A stretch of 64,000 nucleotides of DNA from Roseburia faecis (GTDB lineage: Bacteria > Bacillota > Clostridia > Lachnospirales > Lachnospiraceae). The stretch spans positions 310,001 through 374,000 of the forward strand of contig NZ_CVRR01000005.1 in NCBI RefSeq assembly GCF_001406815.1, in the 5' to 3' direction. Below, in pieces: positions 1 through 7,608 of this stretch. The translations under genes and the position numbers were made by a program. The notes beneath the pieces are model-generated. The model was not told the origin of the DNA. It made no database searches and saw nothing but the letters and a program-made list of their open reading frames with translations. Positions within the stretch are counted from its first letter, which is position 1; each line of letters begins with the position of its first letter.

Positions 1-237
1 CGCATAACTCTGTCCCGGAAATGCCGGATCTGCATAGGCAGCCACCGCCATATGCGCACGGACTGCCGCCTGAATCCCTGCATCTGTCGGCGTAATCAGG
101 AGGACTTCCTCTGCATGAAGTTTCCACACAGCAAGCGCTTCTTCCGTTATGTTTTCCACCGGAAATGCCGGAAAGCCTGTGGACAATTGCAGAGGATTCC
201 ATTCTTTCTGTTGATAGACCAGTGCCTTTAATTTCAT
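1..237 (-). CDS. Partial hypothetical protein, possibly HAD-like
   Basis: Reading leftwards from an ATG at 237, 79 codons run without a stop to the window edge, so only the N-terminus is present. The product begins MKLKALVYQQKEW and contains LLITPTDAGIQAAVRAHM followed by a YADPAFPGQSY stretch. This pattern of a hydrophobic strand, TPTD, an amphipathic helix and a short strand resembles the 'retrieve a named copy' half of HAD-like phosphatases, but no catalytic DxD motif is visible in this part. It lies downstream of the ppi terminator on the same strand and is probably transcribed separately. Function is not assigned. Confidence 0.55.
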   Translation of the reverse strand, partial: MKLKALVYQQKEWNPLQLSTGFPAFPVENITEEALAVWKLHAEEVLLITPTDAGIQAAVRAHMAVAAYADPAFPGQSYA

Positions 238-243
238 CCTGTC

Positions 244-273
244 AAAAAAAGGCAGACTCTTTCGAATCTGCCT
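244..273 (-). terminator. Rho-independent terminator after ppi
   Basis: On the minus strand AGGCAGA and TCTGCCT pair around a short loop and are followed by a run of seven T. It lies 15 bases past the ppi stop codon. Confidence 0.8.
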
Positions 274-287
274 CTCCTTTCTAAATA

Positions 288-806
288 TTACACGGTTTCC
301 GGTTCCGGATATTCTTCCCCGAAGGTATCCACAACAACTGTTTTCATCACCTGATCTTCCAGCGGACGATCACTGTAATCGGTAGCGGTCTCTGCAATGG
401 CATCTACCACATCCTGTCCCTCGATAATCTTGCCGAACGCTGCATATGCGCCATCCAGATGCGGAGCGTCTTTGTGCATGATAAAGAACTGGCTTCCTGC
501 GGAATCCGGCATCATGGAACGTGCCATGGAAAGCACGCCTGCGGTGTGGCGCAGATCATTTTTGACACCATTCTGTGCAAATTCTCCCTTGATTCCATAT
601 CCAGGGCCGCCCATACCGGTTCCTTGCGGATCTCCTCCCTGAATCATGAATCCTTTGATGACACGGTGGAAAATCAGTCCGTCATAAAATCCCTTTTTTA
701 CCAGACTGATAAAGTTATTTACAGTATTTGGTGCAACTTCCGGATACAGCTCTGCCTTCATCACTTTGCCGTCCGCCATTGTAAATGTAACTACTGGATT
801 TGCCAT
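288..806 (-). CDS. Peptidyl-prolyl cis-trans isomerase, cyclophilin type
   Basis: A 172-residue cytosolic cyclophilin without a signal peptide, expected to catalyse proline isomerisation during protein folding. The family signature is plain: FHRVIKGFMIQGGDPQGTG at about residues 46-64, then GEF, a MARSMMPDSAGSQFFI block at about 94-109 and a conserved F in DGAYAAFGKI. The Arg of FHRV and the QFF motif are the usual active-site residues. It starts 35 bases after murF with an AGAGGAACAA ribosome site, so it probably ends a ddl-murF-ppi transcript that stops at the following hairpin. Confidence 0.93.
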   Translation of the reverse strand: MANPVVTFTMADGKVMKAELYPEVAPNTVNNFISLVKKGFYDGLIFHRVIKGFMIQGGDPQGTGMGGPGYGIKGEFAQNGVKNDLRHTAGVLSMARSMMPDSAGSQFFIMHKDAPHLDGAYAAFGKIIEGQDVVDAIAETATDYSDRPLEDQVMKTVVVDTFGEEYPEPETV

Positions 807-841
807 AATATTTGTTCCTCTTCTTTCTTATATAAATTTAT

Positions 842-2266
842 TTATTCTTTGGTCAGTGCCTCAACAACTTTTGGAAATTCCATAAAATGAGAAGCCTTAA
901 CCAGTACGGTATCTCCTTCTTTTACATATGCCAGAAGTTCTTCCGTCATCTCTTCACGGGTTTTCTTATAATGTACCTCACACTCTGGATTTGCTTTTGC
1001 CTCGCTGGCATATTCCTCCGCAAGTGTACCCGCACAGAACAATGCATCAATCCCGGAAGCGGCAACTGCCTTTCCGATACTTCTGTGAAGTTCCTTTTCC
1101 TCTGCTCCAAGTTCGCCCATATCGCCAAGCACCGCAATCCGTCTGCCCGACGTATGTGCCAGCACATCGATAGATGCTTTCATGGATACCGGATTTGCAT
1201 TGTAACAGTCATCGATCACGGTCATTCCCTTTACATGCAGCAGATTGGTGCGCCCGGCAATGGTCTGCACAGATGCAATGCCCTGTGCAATCTCCCGGAT
1301 GGAAAGTCCCAGCTGCAGTCCGACCGCAGTTCCTGCCAGCGCATTGTATACATTATGTTCACCCGGAATCGGAATCTTCGCATCGAAATCGCCCTGTGGC
1401 GTATGGATCTTTGCACACATTCCTTCGAGTCCATGATTTTCAATGTCTGTCGCATAAATATCTTTTTTGATATCAAATGCGGAATCCGCCCCCACTCCAT
1501 AAAAAATTACCGGTTTTCCGTTTACCTCTTTTTTCGTGGAAAGCTTATCATCATCTCCATTTAAAATTACGGTTCCATCGACCTGCAGATGGTCAAACAT
1601 TTCTGTCTTTGCCTGCAGAATTCCGTCTCTTGTACCAAGATTTTCCAGATGGCACAAACCAATATTTGTGATCACTCCGATATCCGGCCGTGCCATCGCT
1701 GCCAGACGGTGCATCTCTCCAAAATCGGAAATTCCCATTTCTAGTACCGCGACTTCGTGTTTTGCGCGAATCTTAAAAATAGTGAGCGGAAGTCCGATCT
1801 CATTGTTAAAGTTTCCCTCTGTCTTAAGCACTTTATACCGCTGTTCCAAAACGGAAGCTATCATTTCCTTGGTGCTTGTTTTTCCGACACTTCCCGTAAT
1901 TCCAACCACTTTACAGGATAACTGTGTCCGGTAAAAGGCTGCAATTTTTTTCATCGCTTCTGTTGTGGAACTTACCAGAATATAGGGTCCCGTCTCTTCC
2001 GGCAGTGCATGATCCGAAAGCACTACCAGTGCTCCCTGTTCAAATACCTGCGGGATAAAATCATGACCATCCACCCGTGCCCCTTTGATCGGAATAAACA
2101 GATAATCTTTTTGTATCTGGCGGCTGTCGGTCACTGCTCCGGCAATTTCCTTCGTAACCAGGTTCCGGTCTCCGACAAACGTTCCCTCACATGCCGCTGC
2201 AATATTTTCAATTGTCATCCCCGGCATTTTATTTTCCAGTTCGTTTTTATAAAAACATCCAAACAT
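842..2266 (-). CDS. murF: UDP-MurNAc-tripeptide--D-Ala-D-Ala ligase MurF
   Basis: Adds the D-Ala-D-Ala dipeptide to UDP-MurNAc-tripeptide in the cytoplasm, the last soluble step of the peptidoglycan precursor. The three Mur-ligase domains are visible: an N-terminal substrate domain, an ATP site VVGITGSVGKTSTKEMI at about residue 120, and a C-terminal domain with VIDDCYNANPVSMKAS. The ATG at 2266 is preferred because GAGGG sits seven bases ahead, inside the end of ddl, and only two bases separate the ddl stop from it. Two later in-frame ATGs (2227, 2218) lack a comparable site. The coupling with ddl places synthesis and use of D-Ala-D-Ala in one transcript. Confidence 0.95.
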   Translation of the reverse strand: MFGCFYKNELENKMPGMTIENIAAACEGTFVGDRNLVTKEIAGAVTDSRQIQKDYLFIPIKGARVDGHDFIPQVFEQGALVVLSDHALPEETGPYILVSSTTEAMKKIAAFYRTQLSCKVVGITGSVGKTSTKEMIASVLEQRYKVLKTEGNFNNEIGLPLTIFKIRAKHEVAVLEMGISDFGEMHRLAAMARPDIGVITNIGLCHLENLGTRDGILQAKTEMFDHLQVDGTVILNGDDDKLSTKKEVNGKPVIFYGVGADSAFDIKKDIYATDIENHGLEGMCAKIHTPQGDFDAKIPIPGEHNVYNALAGTAVGLQLGLSIREIAQGIASVQTIAGRTNLLHVKGMTVIDDCYNANPVSMKASIDVLAHTSGRRIAVLGDMGELGAEEKELHRSIGKAVAASGIDALFCAGTLAEEYASEAKANPECEVHYKKTREEMTEELLAYVKEGDTVLVKASHFMEFPKVVEALTKE

Positions 2267-2268
2267 GA

Positions 2269-3324
2269 TTATCCCTCATACTTTTTCATGGAAATGGCAA
2301 TCAGCTTCTCGCACAGCTCATTGAAATTGATTCCAATGACAGCAGCTTCCTGTGGCAGCAGACTTGTCGGTGTCATCCCCGGCAGAGTGTTTGCCTCCAG
2401 ACAATACATATGATTATTTTCATCCAGCAGGAAATCTGAACGGGAATAGGTATCCAGTCCAATTACTTCGGCTACCTGCTCTGCATATTTACGCATCTGC
2501 GCAGAAACTTCTTCTGGCAGATCTGCCGGACAGGTCTCTACCGCACTGCCCGCTTTGTATTTATTCTTGTAATCGTAGAAGCCCTGAATCGGCGCAATCT
2601 CAATAACCGGAAGTGCCTTTCCTTCAATCACACCAACCGAGAATTCACGTCCCTTGACATATTCCTCAATGACCAGCTCATCTTCCCAGTGAAACGCTTC
2701 ATCGAGTGCTTTCTTAAACTCTGCTGCATCTCTGACAATCGTCACACCGATACTGGACCCTCCGCAGCATGGCTTTACGACGCACGGAAGTGTCAGCGGA
2801 AGCTTTGTCACATCATCCTCACGATTCTCTTTTTTCATGGCAATGCCTCTCGGTGCAGGAATTCCCGCACTTGCAAACAGCTGTTTTGCCATACCTTTAT
2901 TCATGGCAATCGCGCTGCTCAAATAATCACTTCCGGTATATTTTACACCAAGCAGATCAAAAGCTGCCTGTAGCTTTCCGTTCTCTCCGTTTTCTCCGTG
3001 CAGTGCCATAAACACGATATCTGCCATCTGGCACATACGGATTACATTCGGTCCGAAAAAGCATGGGGACTGATCCTTTCTGGAAGCTTTTACGGCTGCC
3101 AGATCCGGTGCTACCTCCGGGATGTCATCTACTTTTACGCTGATTTCATCCGCACGGTCAAAAATTCCGTCCAGATTTTCCTCTTTATCACTGTAACCCA
3201 TGAACACATCCAGCAAGATCACCCGGTGTCCATTTTCTTTTAATGCAGAAGCAACCATGCTTCCTGTCTTAAATGACACATCCCGCTCTGTGCTGAGCCC
3301 GCCTGCTAATACTATGATATCCAT
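2269..3324 (-). CDS. ddl: D-alanine--D-alanine ligase
   Basis: A 351-residue ATP-grasp enzyme that joins two D-alanines for peptidoglycan. The N-terminal loop LAGGLSTERDVSFKTG, the MALHGENGENGKLQAAFD block, the SSAIAMNKGMAKQLF strand and the C-terminal CLEANTLPGMTPTSLLPQ region are all typical of Ddl. The Tyr/Phe that sets D-Ala versus D-lactate preference cannot be judged here. It is first in the ddl-murF-ppi cluster and has a TTGTGT-N18-TATAAT promoter about 80 bases upstream. Confidence 0.96.
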   Translation of the reverse strand: MDIIVLAGGLSTERDVSFKTGSMVASALKENGHRVILLDVFMGYSDKEENLDGIFDRADEISVKVDDIPEVAPDLAAVKASRKDQSPCFFGPNVIRMCQMADIVFMALHGENGENGKLQAAFDLLGVKYTGSDYLSSAIAMNKGMAKQLFASAGIPAPRGIAMKKENREDDVTKLPLTLPCVVKPCCGGSSIGVTIVRDAAEFKKALDEAFHWEDELVIEEYVKGREFSVGVIEGKALPVIEIAPIQGFYDYKNKYKAGSAVETCPADLPEEVSAQMRKYAEQVAEVIGLDTYSRSDFLLDENNHMYCLEANTLPGMTPTSLLPQEAAVIGINFNELCEKLIAISMKKYEG

Positions 3325-3406
3325 GATCTGTTTTCCTCTTTTCCATTAATAATAATCCTTCGGATACCGGAACCTTTTTATTTTCCGGCATCAGACCTTT
3401 TGTATC

Positions 3407-3436
3407 ATTATATACGTTTGCCCCTGACTAACACAA
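3407..3436 (-). promoter_or_regulatory. Promoter of ddl-murF
   Basis: On the minus strand TTGTGT and a perfect TATAAT are separated by 18 bases, about 80 bases ahead of the ddl ATG. This is the only good sigma-A type match in the gap. Confidence 0.5.
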
Positions 3437-3490
3437 GATATTATTTTCTTTTAGACACTTTTTTAACAATATCCAGCACTTCTTGTACAG

Positions 3491-3522
3491 AAAAAAAGAG
3501 ACTGCTCAGCACTACAGTCTCC
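3491..3522 (-). terminator. Terminator after the 3553-3903 gene
   Basis: On the minus strand GAGACTG and CAGTCTC flank a 10-base loop and are followed by seven T. Confidence 0.8.
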
Positions 3523-3552
3523 TTTTGCACAAACTCCGGTAGGATTCCCCCT

Positions 3553-3903
3553 TTATTCTATTGCTGCCGGCAAAGCCGCTGCCCTGCGATTCTGTTCCAT
3601 TTTCCGCACCAGCTCTGCCATGTATTCGAAAAACTTTCTCTCCAGATAGTTTTTCTCTGTGAGATAACTCCCATATTGATACAAAACATTTTTTAATTCT
3701 TCGGTTTCCGATAACTCCACTTCAAAAATAAACTGCCTTAACAGCTGCATGCGCTCGTCCTCTATGGAAAGAAGCCAGCTGGCAACCAGTTCTAAAAAAT
3801 CTTCCCGCTCTATGAGGAACTGCACGTAGCGCCCAATTTTATTTTCTGTATAAATTTTCTTCTTCTCCTTTTTCTTTTGTTTTCCTACCCGAATTTGTAT
3901 CAA
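3553..3903 (-). CDS. Small basic hypothetical protein
   Basis: A 116-residue protein not recognised as a named family. The N-terminus is strongly basic (KQKKKEKKK), followed by predicted amphipathic helices rich in Glu, Leu and Phe. It has no signal peptide, Cys cluster or membrane segment. The likely start is TTG at 3903, eight bases after GGGGG; no upstream ATG fits. It is a single-gene unit with its own terminator, between ddl and hpf. The coding frame is supported by the ribosome site and terminator but not by homology. Confidence 0.6.
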   Translation of the reverse strand: MIQIRVGKQKKKEKKKIYTENKIGRYVQFLIEREDFLELVASWLLSIEDERMQLLRQFIFEVELSETEELKNVLYQYGSYLTEKNYLERKFFEYMAELVRKMEQNRRAAALPAAIE

Positions 3904-4024
3904 AAACCAACCCCCAATGTCAGTTTCTATATGTAATCATATCTTATTACATATTTGATGTAAAGACGCGATTCGCGTATGCTTTTTACACAAAGTATTA
4001 CTGTATAAATAATGCATTTTACAC

Positions 4025-4050
4025 AAAAAAGGGCATCCAATGGATGCCCT
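4025..4050 (-). terminator. Terminator after hpf
   Basis: On the minus strand GGGCATCCA and TGGATGCCC form a 9-bp stem with a minimal loop followed by TTTTTT. Confidence 0.9.
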
Positions 4051-4064
4051 CCGGTTTCTATGAA

Positions 4065-4595
4065 CTAGCACTCCGGCTCGATCAGACCAAATGTATTTCC
4101 TTTTCTCTTGTATACGACATTGACCTCGTCTGTCTCTGCATTGCGGAATACGAAGAAATCGTGTCCGGTCAGTTCCATCTGCACACATGCATCCTCCGGA
4201 TACATTGGCTTCATACCAAATCTCTTGGTACGCACGATCTTGATCTCCTCATCCTCATCTGCATCGCTGTCGATAAATGCTTCGTTGAAATTGTCTGCCA
4301 CATTCATCTTCTTGGATGCAAGCTTGGTGCGGTACTTTCTAAGCTGACGCTCAATAACCTCCTCTACAAGATCAATAGAAACATACATATCATTGCTGCT
4401 CTGCTCTGAACGAATCACATGCCCCTTAATAGGAATCGTTACCTCAATCTTCTGGCGCTCCTTCTCCACGCTTAATGTAACAAATACATCGGTATCCGGT
4501 GCAAAAAACTTCTCCAGTTTGGAAAGCTTCTCCTCTACCGCTGCCTTCAGTCCCTCTGTCAGTTCGATATTTCTTCCGGTAATTGTAATTCTCAT
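4065..4595 (-). CDS. hpf: Ribosome hibernation-promoting factor, long form
   Basis: A 176-residue long-form HPF that dimerises 70S ribosomes into inactive 100S particles in stationary phase. The N-terminal RaiA/YfiA domain begins MRITITGRNIELTEGLK and continues KLEKFF; the C-terminal dimerisation domain carries KPMYPEDACVQMELTGHDFF and VVYKRKGNTFGLIEP. The ATG at 4595 is chosen over a TTG three codons upstream because AAAGGGG lies at the right distance for the ATG. It is monocistronic, with its own promoter and terminator. Confidence 0.95.
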   Translation of the reverse strand: MRITITGRNIELTEGLKAAVEEKLSKLEKFFAPDTDVFVTLSVEKERQKIEVTIPIKGHVIRSEQSSNDMYVSIDLVEEVIERQLRKYRTKLASKKMNVADNFNEAFIDSDADEDEEIKIVRTKRFGMKPMYPEDACVQMELTGHDFFVFRNAETDEVNVVYKRKGNTFGLIEPEC

Positions 4596-4645
4596 GATGC
4601 CCAACCCCTTTGCTGTGTATTTGATACAAGAAGTATCATGGTTTC

Positions 4646-4673
4646 ATTATATCATAAGTACCAAAAAAAGCAA
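4646..4673 (-). promoter_or_regulatory. Promoter of hpf
   Basis: TTGCTT and a perfect TATAAT (extended by TGA) are separated by 16 bases on the minus strand, about 50 bases ahead of hpf. The leader holds a small GATAC/GTATC inverted repeat. Confidence 0.6.
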
Positions 4674-4708
4674 CGAGTTTTATAAAATTTTATGCATATT
4701 TTATATTT

Positions 4709-5668
4709 TTATTGCAAATATCCATCCTTAACGATATCTGAAAGCTTCTCTGTCGGAACCGAAAATTCTACCAGACCCATATATCCAGGAGCCACCTCAT
4801 ACTTATCAAAGACAAACGTTAACTCTCCATTGTCGCTGATATAAAAATCCGCATCATCCTTAATCTGCTTAAAATCCCATTCCGATTGATCATCATCCAG
4901 AAAATATGCCTTACTGCTGTCCTTTTTCATCTGGGCACGCATCTGTTCTTTTATACTGTCAGAAATACGCTTTTTATAATCACTTCCCTCGTGGAATAAA
5001 TCTTTCAGTGTAATCATCTTTCCGGTCTTCTTGTCAATATTGTATATCTTTGTAAAACTGTCCGAACCGCCCATGGCAATAACCGTATCCACGCGAAGAC
5101 TAAACAGCCGCTCATTGTTTGTGACAATCCGGTAATCCGAAGTGATTTCCTCATGTCCTTCCTCTCCGTCACTGACAGCTGCCACATCTTTCTTGTACCT
5201 CTGAATGATTTTGTCCAAATATCCGGATACCGCTGCATTTAACTCCTTTGATTCTCTTGTCAGTGGTTTTCCATCTGTTCCGATGACTTTTACTTCCGGC
5301 ACCCTGACCGTTGCTTCCATCTGCTTTTTTTCCTGCTTATCCGAATACGTGGTAAAATTCACGATTTTAACAATCGCACCAAGTACCGGCACCTGTTCCA
5401 TTGCATTAGCCACTGTTGGACTGACATTGACACTGATGACCAGCACTGCAACTGCTGCCGCCACTGCTTCTGCCACGCGGACAAACGGAAGCAGGTGACC
5501 TTTCTTTTGATTCCGTTCACTTTTTCCGGCAAACGCTTTGCCGGATTCTTTTTTTTCTCCACACGCATCCTTTTTGCCGCGTTCCATACTTTGCAGCACA
5601 CGTTCTTTTAATTCCGCCGGCACCTGAATGTTATCATATGCCTCTTTGATATCATCTAATCTGCTCAT
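4709..5668 (-). CDS. rsiV: RsiV-like anti-sigma factor
   Basis: A 319-residue single-pass membrane protein predicted to hold the neighbouring ECF sigma factor inactive. Residues 1-60 are cytoplasmic (IQVPAELKERVLQSME, then Lys/Glu rich), a membrane segment covers about 65-85 (VAEAVAAAVAVLVISVNVS), and the outer part carries a DUF4163/DUF3298-like region ending SVPTEKLSDIVKDG. This order is that of Bacillus RsiV, which is also a lysozyme receptor. Its start overlaps the sigma gene stop by 4 bases. No oatA-like O-acetyltransferase is visible next to it, so the stress sensed here is not certain. Confidence 0.85.
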   Translation of the reverse strand: MSRLDDIKEAYDNIQVPAELKERVLQSMERGKKDACGEKKESGKAFAGKSERNQKKGHLLPFVRVAEAVAAAVAVLVISVNVSPTVANAMEQVPVLGAIVKIVNFTTYSDKQEKKQMEATVRVPEVKVIGTDGKPLTRESKELNAAVSGYLDKIIQRYKKDVAAVSDGEEGHEEITSDYRIVTNNERLFSLRVDTVIAMGGSDSFTKIYNIDKKTGKMITLKDLFHEGSDYKKRISDSIKEQMRAQMKKDSSKAYFLDDDQSEWDFKQIKDDADFYISDNGELTFVFDKYEVAPGYMGLVEFSVPTEKLSDIVKDGYLQ

Positions 5669-6147
5669 ACCATCTCCGCCTCCACTTTTCCCCTTAATTT
5701 TTTCAGGCCGCGATAAAGCATTGATTTCACCGTATTCGGATTTTCATGCAGACAATCCGCAATTTCGCGGATTGTCCACTCTTCAAAAACTTTCAGCATG
5801 ATCACCTTACGCTCTTTTTCCTCGAGCGTATCAAGCGCAACCATGATATCCGTGTCCTCATAGCGATCCTCCTGTCCTTCCTCCTGAACCTGATCATCGC
5901 TCACGAACCTTGACTGACGCCGGGTTGCATCTACCGCCGTGTTAATCACAATACGCCACAGCCATGTTTTGATATATTTTTTCTCTTTGATCTGACTTGC
6001 ATTTTTCATGGCTTTGTATACGCTCTCCTGCACAACGTCCATAGCGTCCTGCTCATTTTTCACGTATGAAAATGCAAGCCGGTAAAGCTTTTCATAAGAA
6101 GCCAGGATTTCCTGTTCGACAGCTTTACTTATATCCGGATATTTCAT
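5665..6147 (-). CDS. sigV: ECF RNA polymerase sigma factor, SigV-like
   Basis: A 160-residue sigma-70 family ECF factor. Region 2 contains LAFSYVKNEQDAMDVVQESV and TWLWRIVINTAVD; region 4 contains EEWTIREIADCLHENPNTVK followed by SMLYRGLKKLR. Region 3 is absent, as usual for ECF factors. It is co-transcribed and overlaps the anti-sigma gene. A promoter of the ECF type lies just upstream, consistent with autoregulation. Confidence 0.92.
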   Translation of the reverse strand: MKYPDISKAVEQEILASYEKLYRLAFSYVKNEQDAMDVVQESVYKAMKNASQIKEKKYIKTWLWRIVINTAVDATRRQSRFVSDDQVQEEGQEDRYEDTDIMVALDTLEEKERKVIMLKVFEEWTIREIADCLHENPNTVKSMLYRGLKKLRGKVEAEMV

Positions 6148-6173
6148 GCTCTCTTTTGCCCCTTTCTGTTTAT

Positions 6174-6202
6174 TAGACGTTCGGATGTCCGGAAAAGTTT
6201 CA
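6174..6202 (-). promoter_or_regulatory. Autoregulatory ECF-type promoter of sigV-rsiV
   Basis: On the minus strand TGAAAC and CGTCTA are separated by 17 bases, 27 bases ahead of the sigma gene. TGAAAC plus CGTC is the hallmark of SigV/SigW-type ECF promoters and differs clearly from the sigma-A promoters elsewhere in the window. Confidence 0.8.
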
Positions 6203-6283
6203 GATTATCTTCTTAAATTACAAATTAAAGTGCAAAAATGCTTTACCAATTTACACACATATGTTTTAATAAAATAAATCTAT

Positions 6284-7096
6284 ATGGAAGGGGTGTTTTT
6301 TATATCATTTTATGAAACTATGCTTTTGCAACAGAAACAGCTGCAGCAAAAGCTGACAGACATTCAAAAACAGTTACAACAGCTTCCCGAAGGGAAACTG
6401 ATCTGCACCAGATGTGGTAATCGAACCAAATGGTATCGCAGTGATGGGCATACCAAAACCTATATTCCCAAAGACCAGAAACCTTATGCCTCTCAGCTTG
6501 CTATCCGACGTTATCTTCTGGAAAAGCAAAAGGAATATCAAACTAATTTAGATGCTTTAGCTTATTATTTCCGTCATGACAGTTATAACAGTGGCAAAGC
6601 AGAACAATTACTCACTTATGATAGTGCTTATCATTCACTGCTGGCAGAACATTTTCAGCCAGTATCCCAGGAACTTCAAACCTGGGAATCATCTCCATAT
6701 AACAAAAACAAAAATTATCCGGAACAATTAAAACATAAAACATGCAAAAATGAATTTATGCGTTCCAAATCAGAAGCTATGATTGCCATGAGCCTTTATG
6801 TTCAAAAAATTCCTTATCGCTATGAGTGTGAATTAAAACTCGGCAGCATTACACTTTTCCCCGATTTTACGATTCGTCACCCTGAAACCGGAGAAATATT
6901 TTATTGGGAACACTTTGGAATGATGGATAAATCCGAGTATGTGAAAAATGCATCAGATAAAATTTCTTTGTATATGAAATATGGGATTTATCCAAATGAT
7001 AAACTGCTTGTGTCCTATGAAACGCAAAAGCAGCCACTTTCCACTGAGCAGATCCAGCGACTATTACAATTTCATTTCGACTGCCAGTTTCAATAA
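6284..7096 (+). CDS. Putative PD-(D/E)XK-fold protein
   Basis: A 270-residue cytosolic protein. The N-terminal part is Gln-rich coiled coil (about 12-36) followed by a single CTRCGN pair. The C-terminal third resembles a nuclease-fold core: SKSEAMIAMSLYVQKIPY (helix with Glu), a strand YECELKL, then LFPDFTI and FYWEHFGMM, giving E...PD...WEH spacing seen in PD-(D/E)XK-like proteins. The classical Lys is replaced by His. A GGAAGGGG ribosome site lies just inside the first codons, so the true start may be downstream of 6284. It stands alone on the plus strand, downstream of the divergent sigV promoter, and ends before a repeat element. Confidence 0.75.
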   Translation: MEGVFFISFYETMLLQQKQLQQKLTDIQKQLQQLPEGKLICTRCGNRTKWYRSDGHTKTYIPKDQKPYASQLAIRRYLLEKQKEYQTNLDALAYYFRHDSYNSGKAEQLLTYDSAYHSLLAEHFQPVSQELQTWESSPYNKNKNYPEQLKHKTCKNEFMRSKSEAMIAMSLYVQKIPYRYECELKLGSITLFPDFTIRHPETGEIFYWEHFGMMDKSEYVKNASDKISLYMKYGIYPNDKLLVSYETQKQPLSTEQIQRLLQFHFDCQFQ

Positions 7097-7202
7097 CAAA
7101 TTATTTCTAAAGGTACTGTCGCATTGGGGCATATCAATAGCAACTGAAAATCGGTAATTCATTTCTATCTTTTGCAACATTATCTATATTTGAAGGCACG
7201 CT

Positions 7203-7608
7203 GGTATCTATAGTATTAAAATTACTTGCTCAGGTGACATTTTTGCCTTATTTCACGCTTCAAATCAGATATTTGTCACCTATAGTCTAAAATCACATCA
7301 AAAGATACCGCTTTTTGTCCAAAAGCGGTATCTTTTGATGAATTTTTCTAATATAGAGACTAAACGGTATCCTGCTCATCAATTTTTTTACTATAGAGAC
7401 CACCGTGGTATCTTTTTTCATGTTTTTACTTCTATAGAGACCGCCGTGGTATCTTTTTCATGTTTTTGCTTCTATAGAGACTACCGTGGTATCCTTTTCA
7501 TGTTTTTACTTCTATAGAAACCACCATGGTATCCTTTTCCATGTTTTTGCTTCTATAAGAGACCACGCAATATCTTACATCATATTTCTGCCTATAGAAA
7601 CCATGTCT
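7203..7608. repeat. Composite repeat element, copy A
   Basis: From left to right: GGTATCTATAG; an 8-bp inverted repeat AGGTGACA (7232) / TGTCACCT (7274); a perfect 20-bp inverted repeat at 7296-7315 and 7321-7340 with a five-base loop; then seven units of about 40 bp beginning at 7351, 7391, 7432, 7472, 7512, 7553 and 7592. Each unit reads roughly CTATAGAGACCACCGTGG then TATC, a T run, CATG and TTTTT. The centre ACCACGGTGGT is palindromic. On the minus strand the array starts at the stop codon of the ABC-F gene. A second copy with the same order of parts lies at 14878-15143. Bases 7097-7202 hold nothing recognisable. Confidence 0.85.

Noticed and set aside
3937-4188. Minus-strand open frame between hpf and the small basic gene
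   Set aside because: It overlaps the hpf 3' end and its terminator and has atypical composition.
7351-7608. Possible CRISPR array
   Set aside because: The 40-bp units are similar over their whole length, have no variable spacers, and no cas gene is nearby.
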